Positions 37,220-46,664 of a stretch of 64,000 nt of DNA are shown here, piece by piece (position 1 is the stretch's first letter; the number at the start of each line of letters is the position of its first letter). Both the position numbers and the translations under genes were made by a program. Where the stretch lies: positions 219,249 to 283,248 of the forward strand of contig NZ_FOLW01000004.1 in NCBI RefSeq assembly GCF_900112475.1, given 5' to 3'. The notes under the pieces are model-generated. The model was not told where the DNA came from, did no database searches, and saw only the letters and a list, made by a program, of their open reading frames with translations. This DNA is from Pragia fontium DSM 5563 = ATCC 49100 (GTDB lineage: Bacteria; Pseudomonadota; Gammaproteobacteria; Enterobacterales; Enterobacteriaceae).

Positions 37220-38071
37220 TTGGTCCAGATAGTAAAAACCATTAGTGAAGTCAGAGATACGGTTAAAGCGTGGAAAAAGGCTGGATATCAGGTTGGTTTC
37301 GTTCCAACGATGGGCTATTTACATGAGGGACACCAAAGTTTGATGTCTGCGGCAAAAGCAGATAATCATAAGGTTGTGGTGTCAATCTTTGTTAACCCCA
37401 TGCAATTTGGCCCAAATGAGGATCTGGCCAGTTATCCGAGAGATATTGATAAAGACCAGCAACTTTGTCAGCAGGCAGGGGTTGATCTGATTTTTCATCC
37501 TGATGCCAGTGAAATCTATGCTGAAGATTTTTGTAGCTTCGTTGATATGACCGGGTTAACAGAAGAACTGTGTGGACGCAGTCGTCCGGCGCATTTCCGG
37601 GGCGTTTGTACGGTAGTGAGTAAGCTATTTAATATTGTTCAACCTGACAAAGCCTATTTTGGGCAGAAAGATGCACAACAGTTGGCGGTGATACGCCGTA
37701 TGGTGCGGGATTTAAATATTGATGTTCAGGTGATTGGTTGTCCTATTGTGAGAGAAGCGGACGGTTTAGCCAAAAGCTCGCGTAATAGCTATCTGAATGC
37801 TGAGCAGCGACAGGCAGCGCTTTGCTTGTCTCAGGCTATTTCGTTAGGTCAACAGTTGGTACAACGGGGCGAAAGAAATTGCCAAAAGATAACCTCATCA
37901 ATGCAATCAATCATTACACAGCAGCCGCTGGCGCGTGTTGACTATATCACCATCGTGGATGCTGAGACGTTAAGACCGATTGAGCAAATTCATCAATCGA
38001 TATTGTGTGCCATCGCGGTTTACATTGGTAATACCCGATTAATTGATAATTTTATTGTGGATATACATTAA
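37220..38071 (+). CDS. panC: Pantothenate synthetase
   Basis: Joins pantoate and beta-alanine using ATP. GFVPTMGYLHEGHQSLM carries the nucleotidyltransferase HxGH-type motif (His35, His38), followed by VSIFVNPMQFGPNEDLASYP, PDKAYFGQKDAQQLAVIRRM and the KMSKS-like loop AKSSRNSYL. There are 283 residues, the family length. A TTG start follows TAGGAGC. It lies 18 bp after panB. Confidence 0.95.
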   Translation: MVQIVKTISEVRDTVKAWKKAGYQVGFVPTMGYLHEGHQSLMSAAKADNHKVVVSIFVNPMQFGPNEDLASYPRDIDKDQQLCQQAGVDLIFHPDASEIYAEDFCSFVDMTGLTEELCGRSRPAHFRGVCTVVSKLFNIVQPDKAYFGQKDAQQLAVIRRMVRDLNIDVQVIGCPIVREADGLAKSSRNSYLNAEQRQAALCLSQAISLGQQLVQRGERNCQKITSSMQSIITQQPLARVDYITIVDAETLRPIEQIHQSILCAIAVYIGNTRLIDNFIVDIH

Positions 38072-38080
38072 GAGGTTGTC

Positions 38081-38473
38081 ATGGAATTAACAATGCTAAA
38101 AAGCAAAATCCACCGTGCAACCGTAATACAGGCTGAGCTGGATTATATTGGTAGTATCACGATCGACCGCGATCTTCTGGATGCGGCAGGTATTTTAGAA
38201 TATGAAAAGGTGCAGATTGTTAATATCAACAACGGAAGCCGGTTTGAAACCTATACCATTTGCGGAGAGAGGGGCAGCGGTTTGATCTGCCTGAACGGCG
38301 CAGCGGCTCGGCATGTTCAGGTGGGTGATAAAGTGATCATCATGTGCTATGCCCAGCTAACGGCGGAAGAGGCGCAGCAACATCAGCCTAAAGTGGTTTT
38401 TGTGGATGATGATAATAGCGTGAGTCGTATTTCTCGCTATGAGACACATGGTCGCCTTGAGGATATGGCTTAA
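38081..38473 (+). CDS. panD: Aspartate 1-decarboxylase
   Basis: Makes beta-alanine from aspartate and is a pyruvoyl enzyme. The self-cleavage site Gly24-Ser25 (DYIGSITID) sits at the standard position, with [14 protein letters not shown] and [17 protein letters not shown] typical of PanD. It has 130 residues. AGAGG lies 6 nt before the ATG. It ends the operon, so all four steps from ketoisovalerate and aspartate to pantothenate are encoded together. Confidence 0.95.
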   Translation: MELTMLKSKIHRATVIQAELDYIGSITIDRDLLDAAGILEYEKVQIVNINNGSRFETYTICGERGSGLICLNGAAARHVQVGDKVIIMCYAQLTAEEAQQHQPKVVFVDDDNSVSRISRYETHGRLEDMA

Positions 38474-38812
38474 ATCCGCGCCACCGTGAGTGCTATCCGC
38501 TTTTTATTGTGGTGGATAGCACCACCGTATTGTTAACGTAGTATCTATCTAACCTTTTATTTATCAGGATGTTCCTTCTTATGTATTTGGATGGTTAGCT
38601 TTTCTATCCGTTCAGCCAACTGTTTGGTCAACATGGTCAACTCGGTATTTTATTAGGAATATCAATTAAGGTTAGTTGCCTGACATTAGCCACAGACTAA
38701 CGCTTTTTGAATAATGATTAAAATCTGCCAAACTCAATATAGTCATACGGATGAAATATTCATGTATTAAAAGGAGTTAATAAGATTTTTCTTTTCATAA
38801 GGAAATCTCGTT
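38474..38812. other. panD-olsF gap
   Basis: These 339 bp hold a hairpin after panD (GTGCTATCC and GGATAGCAC, about 38488-38513) that may end the operon. On the minus strand there is a 25-codon ORF at 38557-38634 (MLTKQLAERIEK...), coiled-coil-like and without a clear ribosome site, perhaps a gene remnant. Nothing else is recognised. Confidence 0.4.
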
Positions 38813-40531
38813 ATGTTTAGTTTGGATGCCTTGCTGCAAGCGCTTCACCCAGACCGTAAATTTCCTGATTGGCAACGCTATTTATTGCGTAAGTTAGTTT
38901 ATGAAAAAGCATTCCAGCAAATTGCTGATGATTACCCGCATCTTAAAGGATTGGATTTAATCGAGCAGGTGATTAATGATTTTAATATTCACTGCGAACT
39001 CTCCCATAGCGATTTAGAAAATATACCAGCACAAGGGCCGGTGGTCTTAGTTGCTAATCATCCTATTGGTTCATTAGACGCATTGGTTTTACTACAAACA
39101 GTGGCGAAGGTTCGTCCGGATGTTAAAGTGATGACCACGCCACTGCTCTCTTATATTGACCCCTTACGCAGTCTATTTATCTCCGTAGATAATATTAATC
39201 ACCGCACACATCGCCGCCAGATTCATGAGGTCATGACACATCTGACCAATCAGCACGCGTTAATCATATTTCCTGCTGGAGAGGTATCACGCCTAAGCTT
39301 AACAGGCATTCAGGATGGGCCATGGCTTAGCGGTTTCTTGCGATTAGCGGCTAAGGTCAATGCGCCTATTGTGCCGGTACATATACAAGCGCGTAACAGC
39401 GCCCTGTTTTATACGGCGTCACTATTTTACCGACCGCTGTCAACGCTGTTATTAGTGAGGGAGTTATTCACCCATCAGAATGCTCAACTAAAGCTGAAAA
39501 TAGGGCGGCGAATTTCATTTCATCGCTGGCATAGCCATCAATATGACGATAAGGCTTTAGCTGAACGTTTTCGTCAGCACGTTTATCGTTTAGCTAAGGG
39601 TAAAGAAGGGCTATTTGAAACGGAGGCGCCTATAGCTTTGGCGGAAAATAGAACACAGTTAAGAAAAGCGCTGACGTTATGTGAAGTATTAGGGATAACA
39701 CCAGATAATAAAATAATCTATCTTTATCGGCGTGGCGAAGATATTGATTCTCCTGTTTTACGAGAGTTAGGACGGCTGCGTGAGATTGCTTTCCGCGCGG
39801 TAGGTGAAGGCAGTGGACGTCGCCGAGATTTAGATAAATATGACGACGACTATTGTCATCTAGTGTTATGGGACGATGCAGAATTGGAGATTGTCGGGGC
39901 GTATCGATTCATTGCTACTGCCAAACAAATCAGCGAAAAGGGTATTGAGGGCATCTATACCCATATTTTCTTTGATTACGATGACAGTATGCAACCCATA
40001 TTGGCTCAAGGGATTGAGTTGGGGCGCAGCTTTATTCAACCGAAATACTGGGGTAAGCGAGGACTGGATTATTTATGGTTGGGTATCGGCGCGTATTTAG
40101 CTAAATATCCACAGTATCGTTACCTGTTTGGCCCGGTATCCATTTCCGGAGATATGCCAAAAGCTGGGCGAGACCTATTGGTGGCCTTTTATCGTCTCTA
40201 CTTTTCGCAACCAAATCCATCGGCTACGTCTCGTAGTCCTTATCCTCCATCATTACCGCAAGTTTTGGCTCAGTTTTCCGGCAAGGACTATGCTAACGAT
40301 CTGGTGAAGTTAAAAAGTTTATTGGGGAATTTGGGGTGTTCCATTCCCACACTGTATAAGCAGTATGCTGAATTGTGTGAACCGGGCGGAGTGCAGTTTC
40401 TCGATTTTGGTATTGATGACGCTTTTAACAGCATAGATGGTTTGGTTCTGGTGGATATCTCTCAGTTGAAGCCTTCCCGTTATCAGCGCTACATCGCAGT
40501 ACATCAAAAGCCGACGGAATCTACAAGTTAG
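38813..40531 (+). CDS. olsF: OlsF-type bifunctional ornithine lipid synthase
   Basis: A 572-residue fusion. The N-terminal half (to about 250) is a PlsC-like acyltransferase with VLVANHPIGSLDALVLL (His83, Asp89) and IIFPAGEVSRLS. The C-terminal half (from about 270) is a GNAT/hemolysin-type N-acyltransferase (LGRLREIAFRAVGEGSGRR, LVLWDDAELEIVGAYRF). OlsF of Serratia proteamaculans has the same fusion and makes ornithine lipids from ornithine in two acylations. The O-acyl and N-acyl domains order fits OlsF. AAGGAAA lies upstream. Substrate is inferred from the family. Confidence 0.82.
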   Translation: MFSLDALLQALHPDRKFPDWQRYLLRKLVYEKAFQQIADDYPHLKGLDLIEQVINDFNIHCELSHSDLENIPAQGPVVLVANHPIGSLDALVLLQTVAKVRPDVKVMTTPLLSYIDPLRSLFISVDNINHRTHRRQIHEVMTHLTNQHALIIFPAGEVSRLSLTGIQDGPWLSGFLRLAAKVNAPIVPVHIQARNSALFYTASLFYRPLSTLLLVRELFTHQNAQLKLKIGRRISFHRWHSHQYDDKALAERFRQHVYRLAKGKEGLFETEAPIALAENRTQLRKALTLCEVLGITPDNKIIYLYRRGEDIDSPVLRELGRLREIAFRAVGEGSGRRRDLDKYDDDYCHLVLWDDAELEIVGAYRFIATAKQISEKGIEGIYTHIFFDYDDSMQPILAQGIELGRSFIQPKYWGKRGLDYLWLGIGAYLAKYPQYRYLFGPVSISGDMPKAGRDLLVAFYRLYFSQPNPSATSRSPYPPSLPQVLAQFSGKDYANDLVKLKSLLGNLGCSIPTLYKQYAELCEPGGVQFLDFGIDDAFNSIDGLVLVDISQLKPSRYQRYIAVHQKPTESTS

Positions 40532-40657
40532 ATAACGCTTTGTAATGTCCTATTTTTAATCAATGCGAAATCTGCGCATCGTCTCGCAAAATTAACCGCG
40601 AGACTCTTTATTTCAATTTATCGCGATAGTGTCTGTTTAACTCATTGCCATAGTTCC

Positions 40658-40682
40658 ATATACTATACCCCCCTATACTATT
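40658..40682. promoter_or_regulatory. Likely FrmR operator/promoter
   Basis: ATACTATACCCCCCTATACT sits 18 bp before the frmR start. It has a central C6 run flanked by inverted ATA-type arms, the operator style of the CsoR/RcnR/FrmR family, and contains TATACT that could be a -10 element. Confidence 0.6.
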
Positions 40683-40698
40683 TCGTGCGGTGAGCCTT

Positions 40699-42113
<1,415 letters not shown>

Positions 42114-42150
42114 AACTCTATAGTGGCCGATAACAAACCGGCCATAATCT

Positions 42151-42576
42151 TAATGCTTGTCAGTTAAGAAAATGCGATCGGTGAGTTTTATCTTTTGACC
42201 TTTCTTTTGACCTTTATATTGAGCGCTGGAATTCAGCCGACAACTGAGAGAGGGAGCACGCCCATCAAGGATGATGGGCGAGGCGCTGCTTCTCCGGACT
42301 AAATGGCGTTAGCCATTTTGAACAGCACTTGTGCTGGCCCGTTAGGGTGAGACTTATGCAATAAGGCGAATAACAGAATCAGCGCCGGTGCGTTAACCCG
42401 AACGAAGGCGGAGGGGAGTCGCCAACGGCGACCTGGATTCGGGGGCGAAGGCGTGGGAGTGCAGAGGGCGTTCGCCTAACGCCCTCTGCTCGGCCACGTG
42501 CACCAACGTTAATTGATGCTCTGCACTGATAGTGGACGAAACTTTCGCTGTCATTAAGCTTAACTGACAAGCATTA
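42151..42576. mobile_element. 426-bp MITE-like element with IS4-type ends, between frmA and frmB
   Basis: TAATGCTTGTCAGTTAAG at the left end is repeated perfectly in inverse orientation at the right end (42559-42576). These 18-bp ends resemble the IS4 terminal repeat (TAATGC..ATCAGTTAAG). Flanks GCCATAATCT and ACCATAACCT agree at 8 of 10 positions, like an aged target duplication. No transposase ORF fits inside. The interior has hairpins (CGCCCATCA/TGATGGGCG; GCAGAGGGCGTT/AACGCCCTCTGC). It separates frmA from frmB and may reduce read-through. Confidence 0.65.
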
Positions 42577-42608
42577 ACCATAACCTAACGTTTTTCTGGA
42601 GCTAAAAT

Positions 42609-43457
42609 ATGCCACATGAATTAACGCTTCTCGAGCAGCATAAAGTTTTTGATGGTTGCCAGTACCGCTATCGCCATTATTCAACAACGTTGAATTGTGA
42701 GATGACATTTAGCCTGTTTCTGCCTAATAAGAAGAAATTTAGCTCACCACCTTTACTGTGGTGGCTTTCCGGTTTGACTTGTAATGATGAAAACTTTACC
42801 ACTAAGGCTGGCGCACAGCAGGCCGCTGCCCGTTTAGGTATGGCGATTATTATGCCGGATACCAGTCCGCGCGGGCCGGAAGTCGCTGATGTTAAAGAAT
42901 GGGATTTAGGGCAAGGCGCAGGTTTTTATCTTAATGCTACGCAAACGCCTTGGGCGGCTCATTACCGAATGTATGATTACCTGAATGAAGAGCTGTATAG
43001 CCTGGTTCAGGTGTCTTTAGGATTTACCGGCCCTCACGCCATTGCCGGTCACTCGATGGGGGGGCACGGTGCGCTGGTGATGGCATTAAAGAATCCGCAT
43101 AAATTTAGATCGGTATCGGCTTTTGCTCCCATTGTTAATCCGATGGATGTGCCTTGGGGACAAAATGCCTTTCAGGCCTACTTAGGAAATAACCGTGATT
43201 TATGGTCGGAGTGGGATGCCTGTAAGTTAATGGCAGATTATCAGGGCACGGCATTGCCTGTACTGATTGACCAAGGCGATGAAGATCCCTTTTTACAGCA
43301 GCAGTTACAACCTGAAAAGCTAGTGGAGATCGCCGAAAAAGTGAACTATCCATTAACGCTACGTATACAGCCGGGTTACGATCACAGCTACTATTTTATT
43401 GCCAGTTTTATTGAAGAACACTTGACCTTCCATCAGCAATATTTACTGAACGCCTAG
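42609..43457 (+). CDS. frmB: S-formylglutathione hydrolase
   Basis: A serine esterase that releases formate and glutathione from S-formylglutathione, finishing the pathway begun by FrmA. The nucleophile elbow is [30 protein letters not shown] forms the oxyanion region, and the acid and base are in DQGDEDPF and GYDHSYYF. There are 282 residues. GGAGC precedes the ATG by 7 nt. Normally frmRAB is one operon; here about 495 bp with a MITE-like element separate it from frmA. Confidence 0.94.
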   Translation: MPHELTLLEQHKVFDGCQYRYRHYSTTLNCEMTFSLFLPNKKKFSSPPLLWWLSGLTCNDENFTTKAGAQQAAARLGMAIIMPDTSPRGPEVADVKEWDLGQGAGFYLNATQTPWAAHYRMYDYLNEELYSLVQVSLGFTGPHAIAGHSMGGHGALVMALKNPHKFRSVSAFAPIVNPMDVPWGQNAFQAYLGNNRDLWSEWDACKLMADYQGTALPVLIDQGDEDPFLQQQLQPEKLVEIAEKVNYPLTLRIQPGYDHSYYFIASFIEEHLTFHQQYLLNA

Positions 43458-43547
43458 GTGTTATCGAAGATACTGGCGTGGAAAGGTATCTTTGAGCGGA
43501 TTTGATGATCGGGATCTCAATTGTGCCTAATCATTGAGTCCGCGCCG

Positions 43548-44453
43548 TTACTTTTTGGCAAAGTGCGGCCTTCTTGGCTTGATGAGTGCACCGAAGATAT
43601 TGATCAATAAGCCAACCATAACCAAAACGGCTCCGGAGGTTTGGGCTATCGAGAGGGTTTCTCCCAAAATGATCCAAGCCGTAGCCAGTCCGACAATGGG
43701 AACTAATAAGGTTAATGGTGCCACCCGCCAAGTTTCGTAACGCGACAAGAGATTACCCCAGATAGAATAGCCCAAAATTGAGGCGGCAAAAGACAGATAG
43801 GCGATAGAGAAGGCACTTTTAAGATTGAGATTCATCAGGCTATGGGTTATTGCTTCGCTTCCCTCAAACAGATATGAACAGGCAAAGAACGGCAGGATAG
43901 GAATAGCAGCACTCCAGACAACTACGCTAAACGCGCTCCCACCCTGAGATACACGACCAATTTGTTTATTGACTACATTACCGCTTGCCCATGATAGTGC
44001 AGCACACAGCGTTAGCATAAAGCCAATGGCGGTAATATTAGCGGCAGATGCTTGTCCCATCGCTAAAACGGTAATTCCAATGCCGGCGACGGTTATTCCC
44101 AGTAGATGGTTGAGCTTGATTTTCTCGCGGAAAAACAGAGCGCATAACAATAGCGTAAAGAAGGCTTGGGACTGAAGCACCAGCGAGGCTAAGCCAGCCG
44201 GCATGCCTAGCTTTATAGCGCTAAACAGAAAAGCAAACTGACCAAAGTTCATCGCCAATCCATACATGATCAGAAGTTTCATCGGAACTTTAGGTCTGGG
44301 GACAAATAGAATGGCGGGGAACAGAACAAATAAAAAGCGTAAGCCACCGAGTAAAAAAGGCGGTACGCCGTCCAAACCGAACTTGATAACAACAAAATTA
44401 ACGCCCCAGATGATCACGACGCAAAGCGCCAACAGCTTATCTTTTGTATTCAT
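43548..44453 (-). CDS. eamA: EamA-type drug/metabolite transporter
   Basis: An inner-membrane ten-helix DMT-superfamily exporter; E. coli EamA exports cysteine pathway metabolites. The sequence follows E. coli EamA through WGVNFVVIKFGLDGVPPFLL, FAFLFSAIKLGMPAGLASLV and SRYETWRVAPLTLLVPIVGL. There are 301 residues. It is convergent with frmB and divergent from amn. The specific substrate is taken from the E. coli protein. Confidence 0.85.
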   Translation of the reverse strand: MNTKDKLLALCVVIIWGVNFVVIKFGLDGVPPFLLGGLRFLFVLFPAILFVPRPKVPMKLLIMYGLAMNFGQFAFLFSAIKLGMPAGLASLVLQSQAFFTLLLCALFFREKIKLNHLLGITVAGIGITVLAMGQASAANITAIGFMLTLCAALSWASGNVVNKQIGRVSQGGSAFSVVVWSAAIPILPFFACSYLFEGSEAITHSLMNLNLKSAFSIAYLSFAASILGYSIWGNLLSRYETWRVAPLTLLVPIVGLATAWIILGETLSIAQTSGAVLVMVGLLINIFGALIKPRRPHFAKK

Positions 44454-44677
44454 TATTACCCTGTTCCGTTTGGTACTTTAGTTTTTTTATTTTGACAATT
44501 TTCTAACATATTGAGGTTAGAGTAATAAGTAAACTAATTATTGAGTACTATCGAAGAAGGTAACAAAGCAATAGCGATGAACATCATTAGTGATTTATGA
44601 CACTCGGTTAGTTCCTGGGCTATTATTGCTGGTAACAGTAAGTTATTTGGTTTTCGCTGGTTCTCTAAGGAGATATT

Positions 44678-46138
44678 TTGACTCAATCAGTAACAGCATC
44701 TCATCTCACCGCGGCTGAGGCCCTTGATAAACTCGACATTTTGTATGATAGCGCTCTTGCTGCATTACGAGATGCCATTAGTTGTTTTATTCGCGATGGT
44801 TCACTACCTGATGAAGCGGCTCGGGCAGCCGGTTTATTTACTTATCCGCAGTTACGGGTCAACTGGGACGGCAATTTACAAAACCACCAGCGAACTCGCG
44901 CCTATGGGCGATTTGTTCGAGTAGGTCAATATGCCACAACCATCACTCGACCACAGTTATTCCGGCGGTACCTGACAGAACAGTTAACGCTGTTAGAAAA
45001 GGAGTATGGGGCGACTTTTGAAGTGACACCGTCACAGCAGGAAATGCCATATCCGTTTGTGATTGATGGCTCAGATCTTACGCTGGACCGTACAATGAGC
45101 GCTGGTATCACTCGACATTTCCCAACGACTGATTTGGCAAAAATCCGTGATGACATCACCGATGGATTAGAGAATACTCAGGACGTTTTCCCACTATCGC
45201 ACTTCGATGCACTGCGTACCGATTTCTCTCTGGCTCGTCTTAAGCACTATACCGGTACGCCCGCTGAGCATATTCAACCTTATATTTTATTTACTAACTA
45301 CAGTCGTTATGTTGATGAGTTTGTTAGTTGGGCCTGTGAACAGATTCTCGATCCTGATTCACCCTATGTAGCACTTTCGTGCGCAGGTGGAAGCTACCTG
45401 ACTGCGGAGAATGCCGACCCAAAAAAAACCACCTCCGATTTAGCCTGGAAGAAGCACCAGATGCCGGCTTATCATCTTATTTCTGCCAGCGGGCAAGGTA
45501 TTACCTTGGTTAATATTGGCGTTGGGCCTTCTAATGCCAAGACCATCTGCGATCATCTTGCGGTACTTAGACCTCACGCTTGGCTGATGATTGGTCACTG
45601 TGGGGGATTGCGAGAAAGTCAGATGATTGGCGATTACGTTCTTGCACATGCCTACCTGCGTGACGACCATGTGTTGGATACGGTATTACCACCGGATATT
45701 CCGATTCCCAGTATTGCAGAAGTTCAGCGGGCGCTGTATGACGCGACCAAGTCTGTGAGTGGGATGTTGGGAGAAGAGGTTAAGCAACGGTTACGTACCG
45801 GTACTGTCGTAACCTCGGACGATCGTAACTGGGAACTACGTTTTTCTGCTTCAGCACTGCGTTTTAGTCTTAGTCGTGCGGTGGCGGTTGATATGGAAAG
45901 TGCCACCATTGCTGCGCAGGGTTACCGTTTTCGCGTGCCTTACGGGACGCTACTTTGCGTTTCTGATAAGCCGCTGCATGGAGAAATCAAGTTACCTGGT
46001 CAGGCTAATCACTTTTATGAAGGTGCTATTTCAGAGCATCTACAAATTGGCATTAAAGCTATTGATTTGCTAAGAGCTGAAGGCGATAAGCTACATTCAC
46101 GTAAGCTACGTACTTTTAATGAACCGCCTTTCCGTTAG
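44678..46138 (+). CDS. amn: AMP nucleosidase
   Basis: Hydrolyses AMP to adenine and ribose 5-phosphate, helping to adjust adenylate pools. There are 486 residues, like E. coli Amn (484). NWDGNLQNHQRTRAYGRFVR marks the N-terminal domain, and the C-terminal nucleoside-phosphorylase-like half has LMIGHCGGLRESQMIGDYVL and VDMESATIAAQGYRFRVPYG. The start is TTG, with AAGGAGA upstream. It diverges from eamA. Confidence 0.95.
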   Translation: MTQSVTASHLTAAEALDKLDILYDSALAALRDAISCFIRDGSLPDEAARAAGLFTYPQLRVNWDGNLQNHQRTRAYGRFVRVGQYATTITRPQLFRRYLTEQLTLLEKEYGATFEVTPSQQEMPYPFVIDGSDLTLDRTMSAGITRHFPTTDLAKIRDDITDGLENTQDVFPLSHFDALRTDFSLARLKHYTGTPAEHIQPYILFTNYSRYVDEFVSWACEQILDPDSPYVALSCAGGSYLTAENADPKKTTSDLAWKKHQMPAYHLISASGQGITLVNIGVGPSNAKTICDHLAVLRPHAWLMIGHCGGLRESQMIGDYVLAHAYLRDDHVLDTVLPPDIPIPSIAEVQRALYDATKSVSGMLGEEVKQRLRTGTVVTSDDRNWELRFSASALRFSLSRAVAVDMESATIAAQGYRFRVPYGTLLCVSDKPLHGEIKLPGQANHFYEGAISEHLQIGIKAIDLLRAEGDKLHSRKLRTFNEPPFR

Positions 46139-46154
46139 TCTGTTGTTCGTGTTA

Positions 46155-46191
46155 ATACAACCGATATCGCGATAATGCATATCGGTTGTAT
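46155..46191 (+). terminator. Hairpin after amn
   Basis: ATACAACCGATAT and ATATCGGTTGTAT form a perfect 13-bp stem with an 11-nt loop, 16 bp after the stop codon. No strong T-run follows. Confidence 0.7.
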
Positions 46192-46664
46192 CGACTAAAA
46201 TTTAGTTACTATTAGTTATTTATAGTTTTGTTGTTTATTTTAGAATTTCATTACGACTATTTATATATCAATTTTGATAAAGTAATAATATAAAATATAC
46301 CTTTATTTTTCTATATCTGTTGGTTTTAATCCTAATGCTATTTCTTTTTCATTTCAATGAAAAACAAAGGCTTTTATTTTTTTGTTGATGTTTTTTCGAT
46401 TTTTTCAACACCGTTATTTAATTTAATAAACCGTTTCGTTCTGTTTAATTAAAATAACACCACTAAATTAAAACTCAATAACTATATGTTTTTATTGAAT
46501 TTAAATTATTACTGTGTATTTTTTATTTTTATATGACACAAGAATCACTTTTATAAATATTGACTATAATGTTCGTGTTGTCTTTTATTTTATTTTTACA
46601 AATATAATTAAGTTTGTAAATAGTTTCATTTATAGATAATGTCAATATTAAAGGAAAGGTAGTA
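46192..46664. other. AT-rich upstream region of the first autotransporter
   Basis: This is very AT-rich DNA with many T-runs and no ORF with support. Its last part is a diverged relative of the regions before autotransporters 2 and 3 (AAATAG...CAATAT...AAAGGA..AGTA before the ATG), but it lacks their two perfect hairpins. The composition suggests H-NS-type silencing, which is inference. Confidence 0.45.

Noticed and set aside
38557-38634. A 25-codon minus-strand coiled-coil-like ORF after panD.
   Set aside because: It is too short, has a weak ribosome site, and stop codons lie directly upstream. It may be a remnant, but it cannot be supported as a gene.
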